Assembly: GCA_023446155.1 (NCBI GenBank)
Contig: JAEXIT010000012.1
Coordinates: forward strand, 124,001 to 188,000
Source of the DNA: Bacteroidota bacterium
GTDB lineage: Bacteria; Bacteroidota; Bacteroidia; Flavobacteriales; Flavobacteriaceae
Direction: 5' to 3'
Length of the DNA: 64,000 nucleotides
Each line of letters begins with the position of its first letter. Within the stretch, counting starts at the first letter, position 1. A model generated the notes under the pieces. The model did no database searches, was not told the DNA's origin, and saw only the letters and a program-made list of their open reading frames with translations. Below are positions 26,610 through 37,453 of the stretch, piece by piece. A program made the translations under genes and the position numbers.

Positions 26610-29600
26610 ATGTATATCCCTAAGCGTTTATTTATTTTAGTATTTACACTATTTACAGCGTTTGTTTTTGGACAACAGGAAGAAACTTTGGGCACGATTA
26701 GTTCGGGTAGCCAGTTGCATAGTCTACCTATGCTACAAATTACCGATCCGAAGTATGCCTCTTTGAATCAGCAGAATGTACTCACTTCTATTGATCCTGC
26801 TGTATATATTCATTTTGGTTTCAAGGATCTTGCAAGTGATCTAACGGCTTATCAGGCGCAATATTCTTGTGAGGTGAAATTGAGAGTTGTACCCTATAAC
26901 AACCAAAATGGAACTTTGGCACCTTATGCTGTCAAGTTGAAAATTGTACACGATAACCTAACCGAAAATGTAAAATTCGACGATTATTCGATTTATAAGT
27001 TGCCGGGCATCCATAAAGCGGATGTAGCGGTAGAGGAAGTCGTATATAGAGATTTATCGGGACAAATTATTCCTACCGTTACTAATTCTACAGCGTTCCT
27101 TCAGCTTCGTTTTAAAACGGATCGCTATTACAATATCAAAAATACAACGGTGAATCCGGTTTCCAGAAGACTTATTAAGTACAATGGTTTGACAGAAACG
27201 GTGGTTAACAATGTAAGTGATGGTGCCGAAGAACTGGAAATCAACTGGACGCGTTATAACGATGCTCCGGCGACGGAATATGAACTGGAATGGACTTGGG
27301 TGGATAACTATGGGCCAAACGGAAATAAATTGATGCCGAACCAGATTGCTTTAACTGAGCAGGATTTTAAACTGAATAGCACAAGAATACAAACCAAAGA
27401 ATTAAAATATAGAATTCCATTGGTGTTTTCCAAAGGGTATTTGGTATACCGGGTAAGACCGGTAGGACGATTCCTGGACGATACGAAAAAGAGTTATTAC
27501 GGAACCTGGTCTTCTGGATTGGCGGGTAACTTTCAAAATGTAGGCAACTGGGGGACTTTCCTGGAAATTGATGCCGATCATGAAGTAGGTAAAAAGAACT
27601 GGCAATACCAGGCTTCTTTTGCCGAAGATGGTAAGAAAAAAGAAGTGGTAAGTTATTTCGATGGTACGTTGCGTAATCGTCAAACGGTTACTAAAACCAA
27701 TACGAATAATAAAGCCGTTGTTGGAGAATCGGTTTATGATAATCAGGGACGTGTTGCTGTTGAAGTATTGCCAACACCTATCGAAGCTTCCGGTATTCGC
27801 TATTACAGGGACTTAAATAAAAATGATAACAATCAAGTTTATACCCATCATGATTTCGACTGGGATCGACTGAATGGATTAATCTGTGAGCCGATACTGC
27901 CGCCGGGAATGTCAAAAAGTTCCGGTGCTAGTAAATATTATTCAGAGCAAAGTGCACCTGTAGGAAACTATCAGGATTTTGTGCCAAATGCTAATAAATA
28001 TCCTTTTTCTCAGGTTGAATATACGCCGGATAATACCGGAAGAATCCGAAGAAAAGGTGGCGTAGGACAAGAGCTTCAATTGGGTACGGGTCACGAAATG
28101 AGCTATTTTTACCTACAACCGGATCAGGAAGAATTAAACCGCCTTTTTGGTTATAAAGTAGGGGATTTCAAACGTTATAAAAAGAATATAGTTGTCGATC
28201 CGAACAAACAGGTTAGTGTTAGTTATCTGGATCCTCAGGGAAGAACGATTGCTACTGCATTAGCTGGAGACAACCGAAAAGAGGACCCAATGATGTCGTT
28301 AGAGGATGAAACCAATAACGCATTACACGAAATGACAACAACCAATATGTTGTCAAATAACGATGCTTATGCTACCGGATTAAACGGGATATTACAGGAT
28401 GGCGTACGATTAAATAGTCAGGTGGGAGTTGTGAAGGAAGAAGCGTTAACTCTTAACTATGGTTTGACGCATGCTACAAACACCTATAACGACTACTGTA
28501 TGGGTGGAAAATACTATCCTTTTGTGTTTGACTGGAAGATGAGTCTTTTGGACGATTGCGGTAATGACATGATCCTTGATCCGAATGGGGCTAGGATCGT
28601 TGAGATAGGAACGGTAAATCTGAACTCCTTCACACCAAATGCGCCTGCGATTGTATTCAACAAAAGTACAACGTCTGGTGTGTTAAAAATCGGGTCGTAT
28701 ACTTTAAATAAGGATATCCGCGTGAATCAAGCGGCTCTTGAGCAATATGCAGACGATTATATCGCACAAATAAGACAGTCATCCAATCCGTGTTTTCCAA
28801 GTTTAGCAGGCTCTACAATCGATATTAGCGAAGAAGACTGTCACGTGACGTGTAGAAGTTGTGAGGAAGCACTGATTTGTACTTATTTAGCGCAACAGAC
28901 ATGTCAGTCGTTTAGAATGACCTTCCCTGCCGGTACGGATGAAAGTGTATTGGGAGATGTTGCGAATAGAGAATTTTACGTTTTATTGGCAGAACAAAAA
29001 TATATAATCGATAGCCTGAACAGCAATTTTGCCGGAAGTTGGTTTGTCTATAACGGATCACTATATGTGGATCAGAACGGACTTGTTTCTCAGTATCTAA
29101 TCAATTCCTATGTAACTCGCTTTAAAAAGGAGTTTAGAGGAATGTTAGACGGTTGTAGAGAATTGTGTGTACAGCCGGGTGATACTTGTAATATCAATAC
29201 CAGTATGTTACTGTCGGATGTTAGTCCGCACGGGCAATACGGATCCATTGCCGGAATCGATTTTCCAACGGCACAACCTGGTGGAATAAATACACCTGCT
29301 GGGAATGCTGACGATACCCTAAGTTTGTTTAATGAAAACAATCAATTGTTATATGGCGGTTCTTCTGTTCAGACGTTTATCGATTTGGATACGGGATTAA
29401 CCGTTACACAAAATGTATCGAACTATAACTGGAGACGACCGGCTACGCCATATATGGATGATAATGGTGATTTTGCGAAGGTTAAAGTCGAGAGAATTAA
29501 TTACAATACTTATATCCCGGAAATTATGCCTTCGGCGAGTGTCGAAGATGATCCATTGGATCCGACGTCATCTAATAAATATGTGCGTCCGCAATATTTA

Positions 29601-32600
29601 AGAAATGTAACGGACTTTGTCAATAACTGGAAAGAAAGTTGGGCGGAATCATTATTACCATACCACCCGGAATACCAGTATCTGAAATACAATAAAGCAA
29701 TTTGTGCCAAAACAAATTCGACTGGTGACAACTCCGATAGTTTTGATGAGAAACTTAAAAATACCGATTATACCAATGTCTTTACGACAAATGGATTGGT
29801 TCAGAATTTAATTGCCGTTTCAGCTAACGATCCTTTCTATAACGGACAAATTTCAGCGACGCCGTCAGCGGGGATTAACTACGATGCCGAAACCGCTAGT
29901 GATTTTAGTCTGAGAAAAAATTTATTGCTGGAAGCGATGAATACGAATTACGAAGGTATTAAATTGGCGAATAACGCCCGATTAAATATGCTTCAGACAG
30001 CTTATTATACTACTGTCTTCGGTAATGGAATTGCGCCGGCTTCTACCTATCAAAGTTTAGTTACGAGTCCACTGAATCAGTTGCTTCCTATTATTAATGC
30101 GCTAAATCCAACGGAAAAAGAGCGTGTTTGGAAGAGCTTTATGAACAACTATATCGCGTTTAAACAAAAAACAAGAACGGTATTCTCTCATATTTATGCT
30201 TTACGTAATAGTGGGTATAACGGTTGTATTGGCGACGTACAGAACGTTGATACTTTTGTAACGCTGTTTGAAAAATATAATACAACAGGTAATTATAGTA
30301 CCTTGTTACAACGAATCAACCAGGCTTTTGCAACTCCGGTTCCAACAACGCCTGCCGGTACGATACTAGCGTGTTCGACCACTACCGTTGGATACTATAA
30401 AAATAAAGAAAAACGATTTATATCGGCCGACTATGGCTTTAACTCCGGCGTTCCGGGAGCACAGGCCATTGCCGATGCTACTGCTGATGCCGACGCAAAT
30501 ACCTATTACCAAACCGGAAAATGTCCGTTATTAGTAGATACCGAAAGTTTGTTAAAAGGATTGATCAATCCTTCTTTCCAGAATCAGGGATTATTACTTT
30601 ACGGTTTTAATGCCTATAGTATGCCAATGTTAACGCCGGATTTGTTTAATTCGGTATTGTTAGACCCGGCGGCTTATGCGGCTAACCCACAAAATGTGAC
30701 GATTAATGGAAGTGTGGTAAACGCGACGACGTTGAATCTTACTTTTAATACGGCCAGTGGAAGTATTGCTCAGCCAATCGAACTTAATATTTTAACACAG
30801 TCTTTATCTATAGGGTACTATATGAACGGGTGCAACGAAACGTTGCCAGCTCCTACATGGACGACTTATAATACGAACTTTAAGATTGTTGATTTCAAGA
30901 ATATCTATTATGTACCGGGATCGTTTAATGCGTTCAATAATACCTATAAATTCCAGATTATAGCGGTTATAAAACGACTAACGGGAACAAGTTGTCCAGC
31001 GTTAGAAGAAGTGATTCTTGAAGGTACGATTAAAGCAGCTATCGGAGAGTGTAGTTTTGGGGATGCGGCTGGAGAAACAGGTGAAAACTGTGACAAACGA
31101 GTGCGTTTCGAAAAAGCATTGGTACGTGTTATGAACGCTTTAAAAGGAACAAATCCGAATGCTTCGGGACAATTATTTACGTCTGGGATAGCATTAAAAG
31201 GAGCTCCGAATGATAGCTATACCTATGGTAGCAGTGTGATGCCGGAAGTGTTAAACGATTTAGCGTTAAACTCCACTTGGTCGTGTAATCCGGCTACCAG
31301 TTTTACGGTTAACGGACCAACTCCGTTTACGATTCATAGTGTGGTTAATGAGTTCGGAAACCCGACTTTCCTTCCTGGTTCTTTTTATAGAGTAACAGGA
31401 GTAAAAATTGAGAAAAATCTTGTAAATGGTGTTGCAAGTGGGGATGATAAAATAGCGATCAGCTATTTGGATCTGAAAGATCAGGTGTTTACCTTATATG
31501 GACGTATCACACCATTGAATTATACTTGTGTATGTACGGAAGAAGTTTCTCTAAAACAATTGGCAGAAGTTAACTTTACAAAACTGACGAATCATCTTTG
31601 GGGACAAGCTAAAATCGCAATAATTTCAGATGGTTATAATCCGTTAGAAATGCAAGCGGTTGCTCCTTTTATTAACGGAAATAACCCAACAGTGAATAAC
31701 TATACGGCTTTTTGGTCGGATGGATTATCGAACTATGACGGTATCAGATTTAATTTCTTTTCGGGTTCTCAGGCATGTGAGTTTATGTTGCCACTTAATT
31801 CTTCTGGAGGAAGAGTTCCTAATACAACAAATTATATAAGACAGGTTAGATCTTTCTCCAATTTTAAAATACTTGAAAATTTAGGTAACAATACATACGC
31901 TTTTAGTGTTTTTGTTCACCATGATTCATATAGAGTTAGCAGTGGCCGATTTACTACCGTTTATCCGGCTGGAATTAAAGAAGCTCGTGGTACGATAAGC
32001 TGTCTTAGAGAAATGTTCTGCGAAGAGGAATTTGCTTCCTCGAATGCACTAACATCTGTTTTAAAGGATCTTATACAGCAACAAACAGTAGCCGATGGCG
32101 CTACGGCTAATGGATTACCGGCTTTAAATAGCTTTATTCAGTTATCCGGAGCGGCTCCGTCAGCCAGTATCAATAACTTCTACAAAGTAGAAAATACAAC
32201 CAGTTCTCAAATTGGATTTACGTTTGCCAAAGAATCGGAATGTGAAGTAGTATTTACGGTTCCGGGTGTTTCATTTGCAAATGTTACGAATATTTCAGGA
32301 TTGTCTTTTACCAATACACAATCGGGTAATTTTACAGCTACGGTTACGACCAATACTGGAGCGCAAATTATAGCCAACGGTACCAGTAAATGTATAACGG
32401 TACGAAAATGTAATGCTGTAATTCAGGTGCCTTGTACATCTTGTATCCCGCAAACAGTTGCTCCTTCGGTTTGTGTTCAAAAATGGTTAGAGTTCCGCGA
32501 TATAATGGATATTGTACAAGGGTATCAAATGCCGGATCATTATGCTCAGGATGCTAAATATTTCTGTGAAGCCAACTTGGGTTATCTGGTTACCGATTAT

Positions 32601-35600
32601 ATTCATTATTTAAGTACTGTAGATGCTTTCGATGTTACGTTACCGCAATTTTTAACGATAACGGAATTCGGAGCAACCAAATTGAATTATGGTTATGGTG
32701 GTACACAAATGGTTATTAATGCCTATGCAGCGTATTTACCGACACACCCTTCTGTTACCTGGAGCGAGTTCGTAGATCTGTATATGACGGAAAATAAAAT
32801 TTGTCCTCCGGCACCAATGATTCCGACCATCGATATGCAAGTAGATAATATTCCTACCGCTTGTGAGATTTTTGTAAATTCGGTACAACAGACTTATATA
32901 CAGGAATTAAGAGAAGAATATTTCATTGCAAAACGAGAAGAATTTAAACAAAAATATATTCAGGCCGCTATCAACGGATTACAAGAATCGTTGAATAAAG
33001 TGTCTTACGATAAAGAATACCAGTATACTTTATACTATTATGATCAGGCAGGAAACTTAGTACAAACGGTTCCGCCTCAAGGGGTATCCCGATTAACACC
33101 GGCTACCGACAGTATGATCAATGAGATTAGAAATGCATTCCCTAACGAAGAGCAAGGGGTAGTGAGTGGTCTTGTTGTCGATCCAAATCACACGATGAAA
33201 ACGTTATATCGTTACAACTCGTTGAATCAGTTGGTATGGCAACAAACACCGGATGGTGGCGAAACGCGATTTGCTTACGATCAGTTAGGACGTATTATTG
33301 CTTCGCAAAATGCAAAACAAGCGGCAATGCCGAAACCAAGATTTAGTTATACGCGATATGATGGTCTGGGACGAATTGTGGAAGCTGGAGAATATATTTC
33401 TGAACAAGCGTATATTAACGATGAAGGGAATATTATAATAGGAGGTTCTCCGGTAAGTGATCTGGGAACACAGGATTATACCCGTTATGAGGTGACGCGA
33501 ACACTTTATGATACTCCGGTTGTGAATAGTACCAGTTGGTTTGAATCCTATGCCGGAAACAATAATCACAAAAGGGTTACGGCTGTATTAGCGTACAGTG
33601 TTCTGGATGAAGGGGTAGACCTGGATAGAATGGACATCATTGCGGGTGACCGTTATGACAATGCTATTTTATATGATTATGATATCCATGGAAACGTAAA
33701 AGAGCTTATTTATCATACGAATAAGGAGATCTTAAAAGAATTGAGACAGGATATCAAAAAAGTGATCTACGATTACGATTTGATTAGCGGAAACGTGAAT
33801 ACGGTAACGTACCAACCTAAAAAAGCGGATCAGTTTATTCACCGTTATGAGTATGATGCCGATAACCGAATCACACAGGTTTATACCAGTAAGGATAAAA
33901 TCGTTTGGGAAAAAGAAGCAAATTACAACTATTACGAGCATGGTCCTTTAGCGCGACTTGTGCTTGGAGATAAGCAGGTTCAGGGATTGGATTACTTCTA
34001 TACGCTTCAAGGGTGGTTAAAAGGAGTGAACTCAGAACGCTTAGGTACGATAACACTGAGAGGGGCTTATACCAACTATGATATCGGTGGTGATGGTGAG
34101 TTGTTTAGTGGTGCTGCTAAAGATGCCTTTGGATTTGGATTGAATTATTTTAGAGGGGATTATCAGTCGAGACACCATGTTAACAATGGTGCGGATAATA
34201 CGCCTTTAAGTTATAGTTTGGCAAACGATCTTGAAAGAGATAAAAATTTATATAACGGAAACATTAAAGAGATGGTTACCTCTTTAATGGATTTACGCCA
34301 GGAGAATTTATCATCGCAGTATAATTATTACGCATACGATCAGTTAAACAGAATTAAGGGGATGAATTCCCTTAATATCAATGATTTGTTAGGAATGTAT
34401 ACGGAGGAATCGTACCGATCGGAATATTCGTATGACAGAAATGGTAACCTATTGACGTTAAACCGTTGGGCGCCTACCCATAAAAATTCTGGAAGAAACC
34501 AGTTAATGGATGAGTTAAGGTATACGTATCAGGATGGAACGAATAAACTGACGCATATTAACGATACGGTTCCTAACGGGGCATTTACCAATGATCCGTC
34601 GAATCCGAATGATACCTCGCTGGATATTGATAATCAGGAGAGAGATAACTACAGATATGATGAGATAGGTCAATTGATCAGCGATGAAAAAGAAGGTTTA
34701 AATATCAGCTGGAGAGTCGATGGAAAAGTGAAATCGGTAACCAAAGCCAATGGGGTTGTAATCGATTTCGAATATGACGGTTTAGGAAAAAGAATAGCTA
34801 AAACCGTTACTAATGGAAGTGAAGCGAAGACGACATACTACCTACGGGATGCACAAGGAAATGTGTTGAGTACCTATGAGATGGTGCGTAGATTTGGGCA
34901 GCCGGTGAAATATTATCTGGTTGAACAGGATATTTACGGAAGCAGTCGTCTGGGGGTTGAAAAAGGAAGAAAAGAGCTTAATGCAGAAAGCGGAAGAGGC
35001 ATTGCGTTACGAATGGATGCGATGATCGCTTCGGCACAGATTGCAGATAATGTTTCGCAGGCGTTGTTAACAACACCGTCTTCTATTTGGGGATTGTCGT
35101 TTAGCGGGAATAATAATGTTACCTGGGGCGATGGCGACAAGAGCATCAATTTCTTTGATCAATCTGGAGCAAAAACTCAGGAGTTTGAAATCAGAACGAA
35201 TTTCAAAATTGTTGGCGGTTCAGCGATGACTGTCAATCAAAATCATGCGTTGGTAACTTTAGATGGTGCCAGAAGACCGGAATACAAGCAATGGGATAAT
35301 AGTGTGGCGCGTATTGTGATCAAGAGAAATGGTAATGGTGCTTATGTGCCGGCATTAGAAATTGAAAAGTATACGAAAAGGTTCCACCGTTATAAACCGT
35401 TCTTTGTTTTCCACAGACGTTGGAATTATAGAAACTATAAAACCGTTTGGACGTATGAGTTGCGAAATGCGATACCGGAAACCGAATGGAATTTCCATGC
35501 GAGGGTATCGGTGAATGGTGATAATTTTAGTCCAGAGTTTACCATTAACGGAAATGTTTACACGTCGAGAGATTTTATCGGTAATGTAACACAAGAGTTA

Positions 35601-37451
35601 AACGGACCGGAATCGGACGATTACAGAGACTTCCCGGAACCAAATGCGGTTTGGAATACTTTGGGTAAAACCGCAAAAGAGTATGGAAATGTAGAAGGAA
35701 ACAATCTTAGAAATTCTTTCCAGGGAGTTCCTGTTGAAATGTGTGATTTCACCTATATGGTGAATAATGGTCAAGGGTCGGATAATACTCCGGAATATGT
35801 CTTCCCATTTGATGAAGGGCCTGTTGGACAACCAGTAGCAACCAACAACTTGTTGAGTATGACAAGAAATGGTGTTCCGTATACGCAAACGTATTGTGGA
35901 CCTACAGCATTAGATTCTGACGGTGACGGAATTCCGGATTCAGCGGATAACTGTCCGAATAAATTTAACCCGAATCAGAGTGATGTGGATGGCGATGGTG
36001 TTGGAGATGTTTGTGACAACTGTATGTACACGTATAATCCAAACCAGGCCGATACTGATGGTGATGGTAGAGGAGATGTTTGTGACAACTGTATCAATAA
36101 TCCGAATTACAATCAGATTGATACGGATGGTGATGGAAGAGGTGATGCTTGTGATAACTGTAGAACGATTTACAACCCGGGTCAGGAAGATGCTGATGGC
36201 GATGGTATTGGAGATGTTTGCGAAGGATTGGATCAAGGTCAGGGAACATCTGCGACAGTTGGAACGCCGGTTACAGCCTACCGTTTTGTAGGAGATAAAA
36301 ACTATGAGTTGTCGAACCATTTAGGAAACGTTCTTTCTGTAGTGACCGACCGTAAATTGTTAGGAATTTATGGACGAGGACGACTGTTAATTCCGGACGT
36401 AGTTGCATACAATGATTACTATCCGTTTGGGATGCTAGTACCAAACCGTCATGAAGCCTCAGAATCATATCGTTACGGGTTTAATGGGAAGGAAAAAGAT
36501 GATGAGTTAAAAGGTGGAGAAGGGAATGGAATTAATTATGACAAAAGGTTTTATGACCCTAGAATTGGTAGGTTTTTATCTATAGATCCTTTAGAGAAGA
36601 GCTTCCCATGGTATACTCCTTATCAATTTGCAGGGAATACTCCTATCCAGGCAATCGATTTAGACGGAGCAGAGGAATATCACTATACTTTAAAAATAGT
36701 TAAGGGGAAAACTCAATTTACATTAACAAGCACAAAAACTCATAATCATGTTGTGTTATTGTGGGGATTAATAGATCGATATTATAAAATTCCAGTAAAA
36801 AAATATTTGGTTACTCATGAAAAAACCAAATACTATATCGGTTTTGCGGGTACTTATGGAAGTGGTAATCAAGATAAAGCTGAGCTCTTTGAACATTTCA
36901 GAGATTCGGAATCTTTTTGGACATTAAACGATTTTAAGGAATCTTTCAATTCTGAAGGACAATCAAATAATATGGCAATGGCTCAGACGGCTGTTAATCT
37001 TCAGAATAACACACTTTTGTACGGCCCTATTAATGGAAAAGCTTGGTACACCCCAAAGGATCTTCACAGAGGAAATGCAAAGATCAATACAAACAGACAT
37101 TATTTAAGTTCCGATGCCCTTTCAAAATCCAGCAAAACAAAAGCTACAACAGTCGCTCCTAGAGAAATTATAGATGAAGCCATTGAAGCATATAATACCG
37201 GACAATTCAAGAAGCTAAAAGGAGGTGATATATGGATTAATGGACGAATTTATAGCACTAAGAACGAAGGAAAAACGCTTTATCCAAAAAGTGGCGGAGC
37301 CAAAGAGTTTATGGATATAAGCCAAGGTCAATTTATAGCAATTAAACTAATTAAAACGGTTCCCCGAGAAAGATTGGATGCTGCAATAAAAGGAAATAAG
37401 ATTTCAAATGAAGATTATAAATTTGCTCAAGACTTTGTTAAAAAACATTAA
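26610..37451 (+). CDS. Giant Rhs polymorphic toxin, expressed copy
   Basis: A 3613-residue Rhs protein. A signal peptide (LFILVFTLFTAFVFGQ) is followed by a long N-terminal region with DUF6443-like features (DGAEELEINWTRYND, VYDNQGRVAVEVLPTP). Several Cys-rich modules lie near 1490-1930. The YD-repeat core begins near 2135 (YYYDQAGNLVQTVPPQGV, YDQLGRIIASQNAK). Thrombospondin type 3 repeats sit at about 3100-3206, then the conserved pre-toxin core: YYPFGMLVPNRHEASESYRY at about 3269, RFLSIDPLEKSFPWYTPYQF, and AIDLDGAEEY near 3350. The last 260 residues are a toxin domain I do not recognise. There is no T9SS sorting tail, so export needs another route. An immunity-like gene starts two bases after the stop. 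Confidence 0.9.
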   Translation: MYIPKRLFILVFTLFTAFVFGQQEETLGTISSGSQLHSLPMLQITDPKYASLNQQNVLTSIDPAVYIHFGFKDLASDLTAYQAQYSCEVKLRVVPYNNQNGTLAPYAVKLKIVHDNLTENVKFDDYSIYKLPGIHKADVAVEEVVYRDLSGQIIPTVTNSTAFLQLRFKTDRYYNIKNTTVNPVSRRLIKYNGLTETVVNNVSDGAEELEINWTRYNDAPATEYELEWTWVDNYGPNGNKLMPNQIALTEQDFKLNSTRIQTKELKYRIPLVFSKGYLVYRVRPVGRFLDDTKKSYYGTWSSGLAGNFQNVGNWGTFLEIDADHEVGKKNWQYQASFAEDGKKKEVVSYFDGTLRNRQTVTKTNTNNKAVVGESVYDNQGRVAVEVLPTPIEASGIRYYRDLNKNDNNQVYTHHDFDWDRLNGLICEPILPPGMSKSSGASKYYSEQSAPVGNYQDFVPNANKYPFSQVEYTPDNTGRIRRKGGVGQELQLGTGHEMSYFYLQPDQEELNRLFGYKVGDFKRYKKNIVVDPNKQVSVSYLDPQGRTIATALAGDNRKEDPMMSLEDETNNALHEMTTTNMLSNNDAYATGLNGILQDGVRLNSQVGVVKEEALTLNYGLTHATNTYNDYCMGGKYYPFVFDWKMSLLDDCGNDMILDPNGARIVEIGTVNLNSFTPNAPAIVFNKSTTSGVLKIGSYTLNKDIRVNQAALEQYADDYIAQIRQSSNPCFPSLAGSTIDISEEDCHVTCRSCEEALICTYLAQQTCQSFRMTFPAGTDESVLGDVANREFYVLLAEQKYIIDSLNSNFAGSWFVYNGSLYVDQNGLVSQYLINSYVTRFKKEFRGMLDGCRELCVQPGDTCNINTSMLLSDVSPHGQYGSIAGIDFPTAQPGGINTPAGNADDTLSLFNENNQLLYGGSSVQTFIDLDTGLTVTQNVSNYNWRRPATPYMDDNGDFAKVKVERINYNTYIPEIMPSASVEDDPLDPTSSNKYVRPQYLRNVTDFVNNWKESWAESLLPYHPEYQYLKYNKAICAKTNSTGDNSDSFDEKLKNTDYTNVFTTNGLVQNLIAVSANDPFYNGQISATPSAGINYDAETASDFSLRKNLLLEAMNTNYEGIKLANNARLNMLQTAYYTTVFGNGIAPASTYQSLVTSPLNQLLPIINALNPTEKERVWKSFMNNYIAFKQKTRTVFSHIYALRNSGYNGCIGDVQNVDTFVTLFEKYNTTGNYSTLLQRINQAFATPVPTTPAGTILACSTTTVGYYKNKEKRFISADYGFNSGVPGAQAIADATADADANTYYQTGKCPLLVDTESLLKGLINPSFQNQGLLLYGFNAYSMPMLTPDLFNSVLLDPAAYAANPQNVTINGSVVNATTLNLTFNTASGSIAQPIELNILTQSLSIGYYMNGCNETLPAPTWTTYNTNFKIVDFKNIYYVPGSFNAFNNTYKFQIIAVIKRLTGTSCPALEEVILEGTIKAAIGECSFGDAAGETGENCDKRVRFEKALVRVMNALKGTNPNASGQLFTSGIALKGAPNDSYTYGSSVMPEVLNDLALNSTWSCNPATSFTVNGPTPFTIHSVVNEFGNPTFLPGSFYRVTGVKIEKNLVNGVASGDDKIAISYLDLKDQVFTLYGRITPLNYTCVCTEEVSLKQLAEVNFTKLTNHLWGQAKIAIISDGYNPLEMQAVAPFINGNNPTVNNYTAFWSDGLSNYDGIRFNFFSGSQACEFMLPLNSSGGRVPNTTNYIRQVRSFSNFKILENLGNNTYAFSVFVHHDSYRVSSGRFTTVYPAGIKEARGTISCLREMFCEEEFASSNALTSVLKDLIQQQTVADGATANGLPALNSFIQLSGAAPSASINNFYKVENTTSSQIGFTFAKESECEVVFTVPGVSFANVTNISGLSFTNTQSGNFTATVTTNTGAQIIANGTSKCITVRKCNAVIQVPCTSCIPQTVAPSVCVQKWLEFRDIMDIVQGYQMPDHYAQDAKYFCEANLGYLVTDYIHYLSTVDAFDVTLPQFLTITEFGATKLNYGYGGTQMVINAYAAYLPTHPSVTWSEFVDLYMTENKICPPAPMIPTIDMQVDNIPTACEIFVNSVQQTYIQELREEYFIAKREEFKQKYIQAAINGLQESLNKVSYDKEYQYTLYYYDQAGNLVQTVPPQGVSRLTPATDSMINEIRNAFPNEEQGVVSGLVVDPNHTMKTLYRYNSLNQLVWQQTPDGGETRFAYDQLGRIIASQNAKQAAMPKPRFSYTRYDGLGRIVEAGEYISEQAYINDEGNIIIGGSPVSDLGTQDYTRYEVTRTLYDTPVVNSTSWFESYAGNNNHKRVTAVLAYSVLDEGVDLDRMDIIAGDRYDNAILYDYDIHGNVKELIYHTNKEILKELRQDIKKVIYDYDLISGNVNTVTYQPKKADQFIHRYEYDADNRITQVYTSKDKIVWEKEANYNYYEHGPLARLVLGDKQVQGLDYFYTLQGWLKGVNSERLGTITLRGAYTNYDIGGDGELFSGAAKDAFGFGLNYFRGDYQSRHHVNNGADNTPLSYSLANDLERDKNLYNGNIKEMVTSLMDLRQENLSSQYNYYAYDQLNRIKGMNSLNINDLLGMYTEESYRSEYSYDRNGNLLTLNRWAPTHKNSGRNQLMDELRYTYQDGTNKLTHINDTVPNGAFTNDPSNPNDTSLDIDNQERDNYRYDEIGQLISDEKEGLNISWRVDGKVKSVTKANGVVIDFEYDGLGKRIAKTVTNGSEAKTTYYLRDAQGNVLSTYEMVRRFGQPVKYYLVEQDIYGSSRLGVEKGRKELNAESGRGIALRMDAMIASAQIADNVSQALLTTPSSIWGLSFSGNNNVTWGDGDKSINFFDQSGAKTQEFEIRTNFKIVGGSAMTVNQNHALVTLDGARRPEYKQWDNSVARIVIKRNGNGAYVPALEIEKYTKRFHRYKPFFVFHRRWNYRNYKTVWTYELRNAIPETEWNFHARVSVNGDNFSPEFTINGNVYTSRDFIGNVTQELNGPESDDYRDFPEPNAVWNTLGKTAKEYGNVEGNNLRNSFQGVPVEMCDFTYMVNNGQGSDNTPEYVFPFDEGPVGQPVATNNLLSMTRNGVPYTQTYCGPTALDSDGDGIPDSADNCPNKFNPNQSDVDGDGVGDVCDNCMYTYNPNQADTDGDGRGDVCDNCINNPNYNQIDTDGDGRGDACDNCRTIYNPGQEDADGDGIGDVCEGLDQGQGTSATVGTPVTAYRFVGDKNYELSNHLGNVLSVVTDRKLLGIYGRGRLLIPDVVAYNDYYPFGMLVPNRHEASESYRYGFNGKEKDDELKGGEGNGINYDKRFYDPRIGRFLSIDPLEKSFPWYTPYQFAGNTPIQAIDLDGAEEYHYTLKIVKGKTQFTLTSTKTHNHVVLLWGLIDRYYKIPVKKYLVTHEKTKYYIGFAGTYGSGNQDKAELFEHFRDSESFWTLNDFKESFNSEGQSNNMAMAQTAVNLQNNTLLYGPINGKAWYTPKDLHRGNAKINTNRHYLSSDALSKSSKTKATTVAPREIIDEAIEAYNTGQFKKLKGGDIWINGRIYSTKNEGKTLYPKSGGAKEFMDISQGQFIAIKLIKTVPRERLDAAIKGNKISNEDYKFAQDFVKKH
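35910..36226 (+). repeat. Thrombospondin type 3 repeats inside the Rhs protein
   Basis: About four tandem copies of a D-x-D-G-D-G-x-x-D-x-x-D-N-C unit (for example DSDGDGIPDSADNCPN, DTDGDGRGDVCDNC). In DNA this shows as repeated GATGGTGATGG-type blocks. The unit is a known calcium-binding stalk element. It sits just upstream of the variable-tail junction. Confidence 0.9.
36419..36475 (+). repeat. 57-bp Rhs junction block, copy 1 (expressed gene)
   Basis: The block runs from CTATCCGTTTGGGATGCT to the codons for SYRY and encodes YPFGMLVPNRHEASESYRY. By eye it matches the other copies (39541-39597 minus, 41534-41590 plus, 44892-44948 minus) with 1, 3 and 1 mismatches. Confidence 0.9.
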
Positions 37452-37453
37452 TC

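Noticed and set aside
35923..36320. Long alternative frames on both strands over the TSP3 region (122 and 126 codons)
   Set aside because: They arise from the repetitive GAT-GGT DNA of the thrombospondin repeats; the main Rhs frame explains the region and the alternates have repetitive, improbable protein sequence.
36419..36475. 57-bp block as a classical Xer/dif-type palindromic site
   Set aside because: I looked for two inverted 11-bp arms around a 6-8 bp spacer; only 4-bp arms (ATGA/TCAT) are visible, so a core recombination site is not shown.
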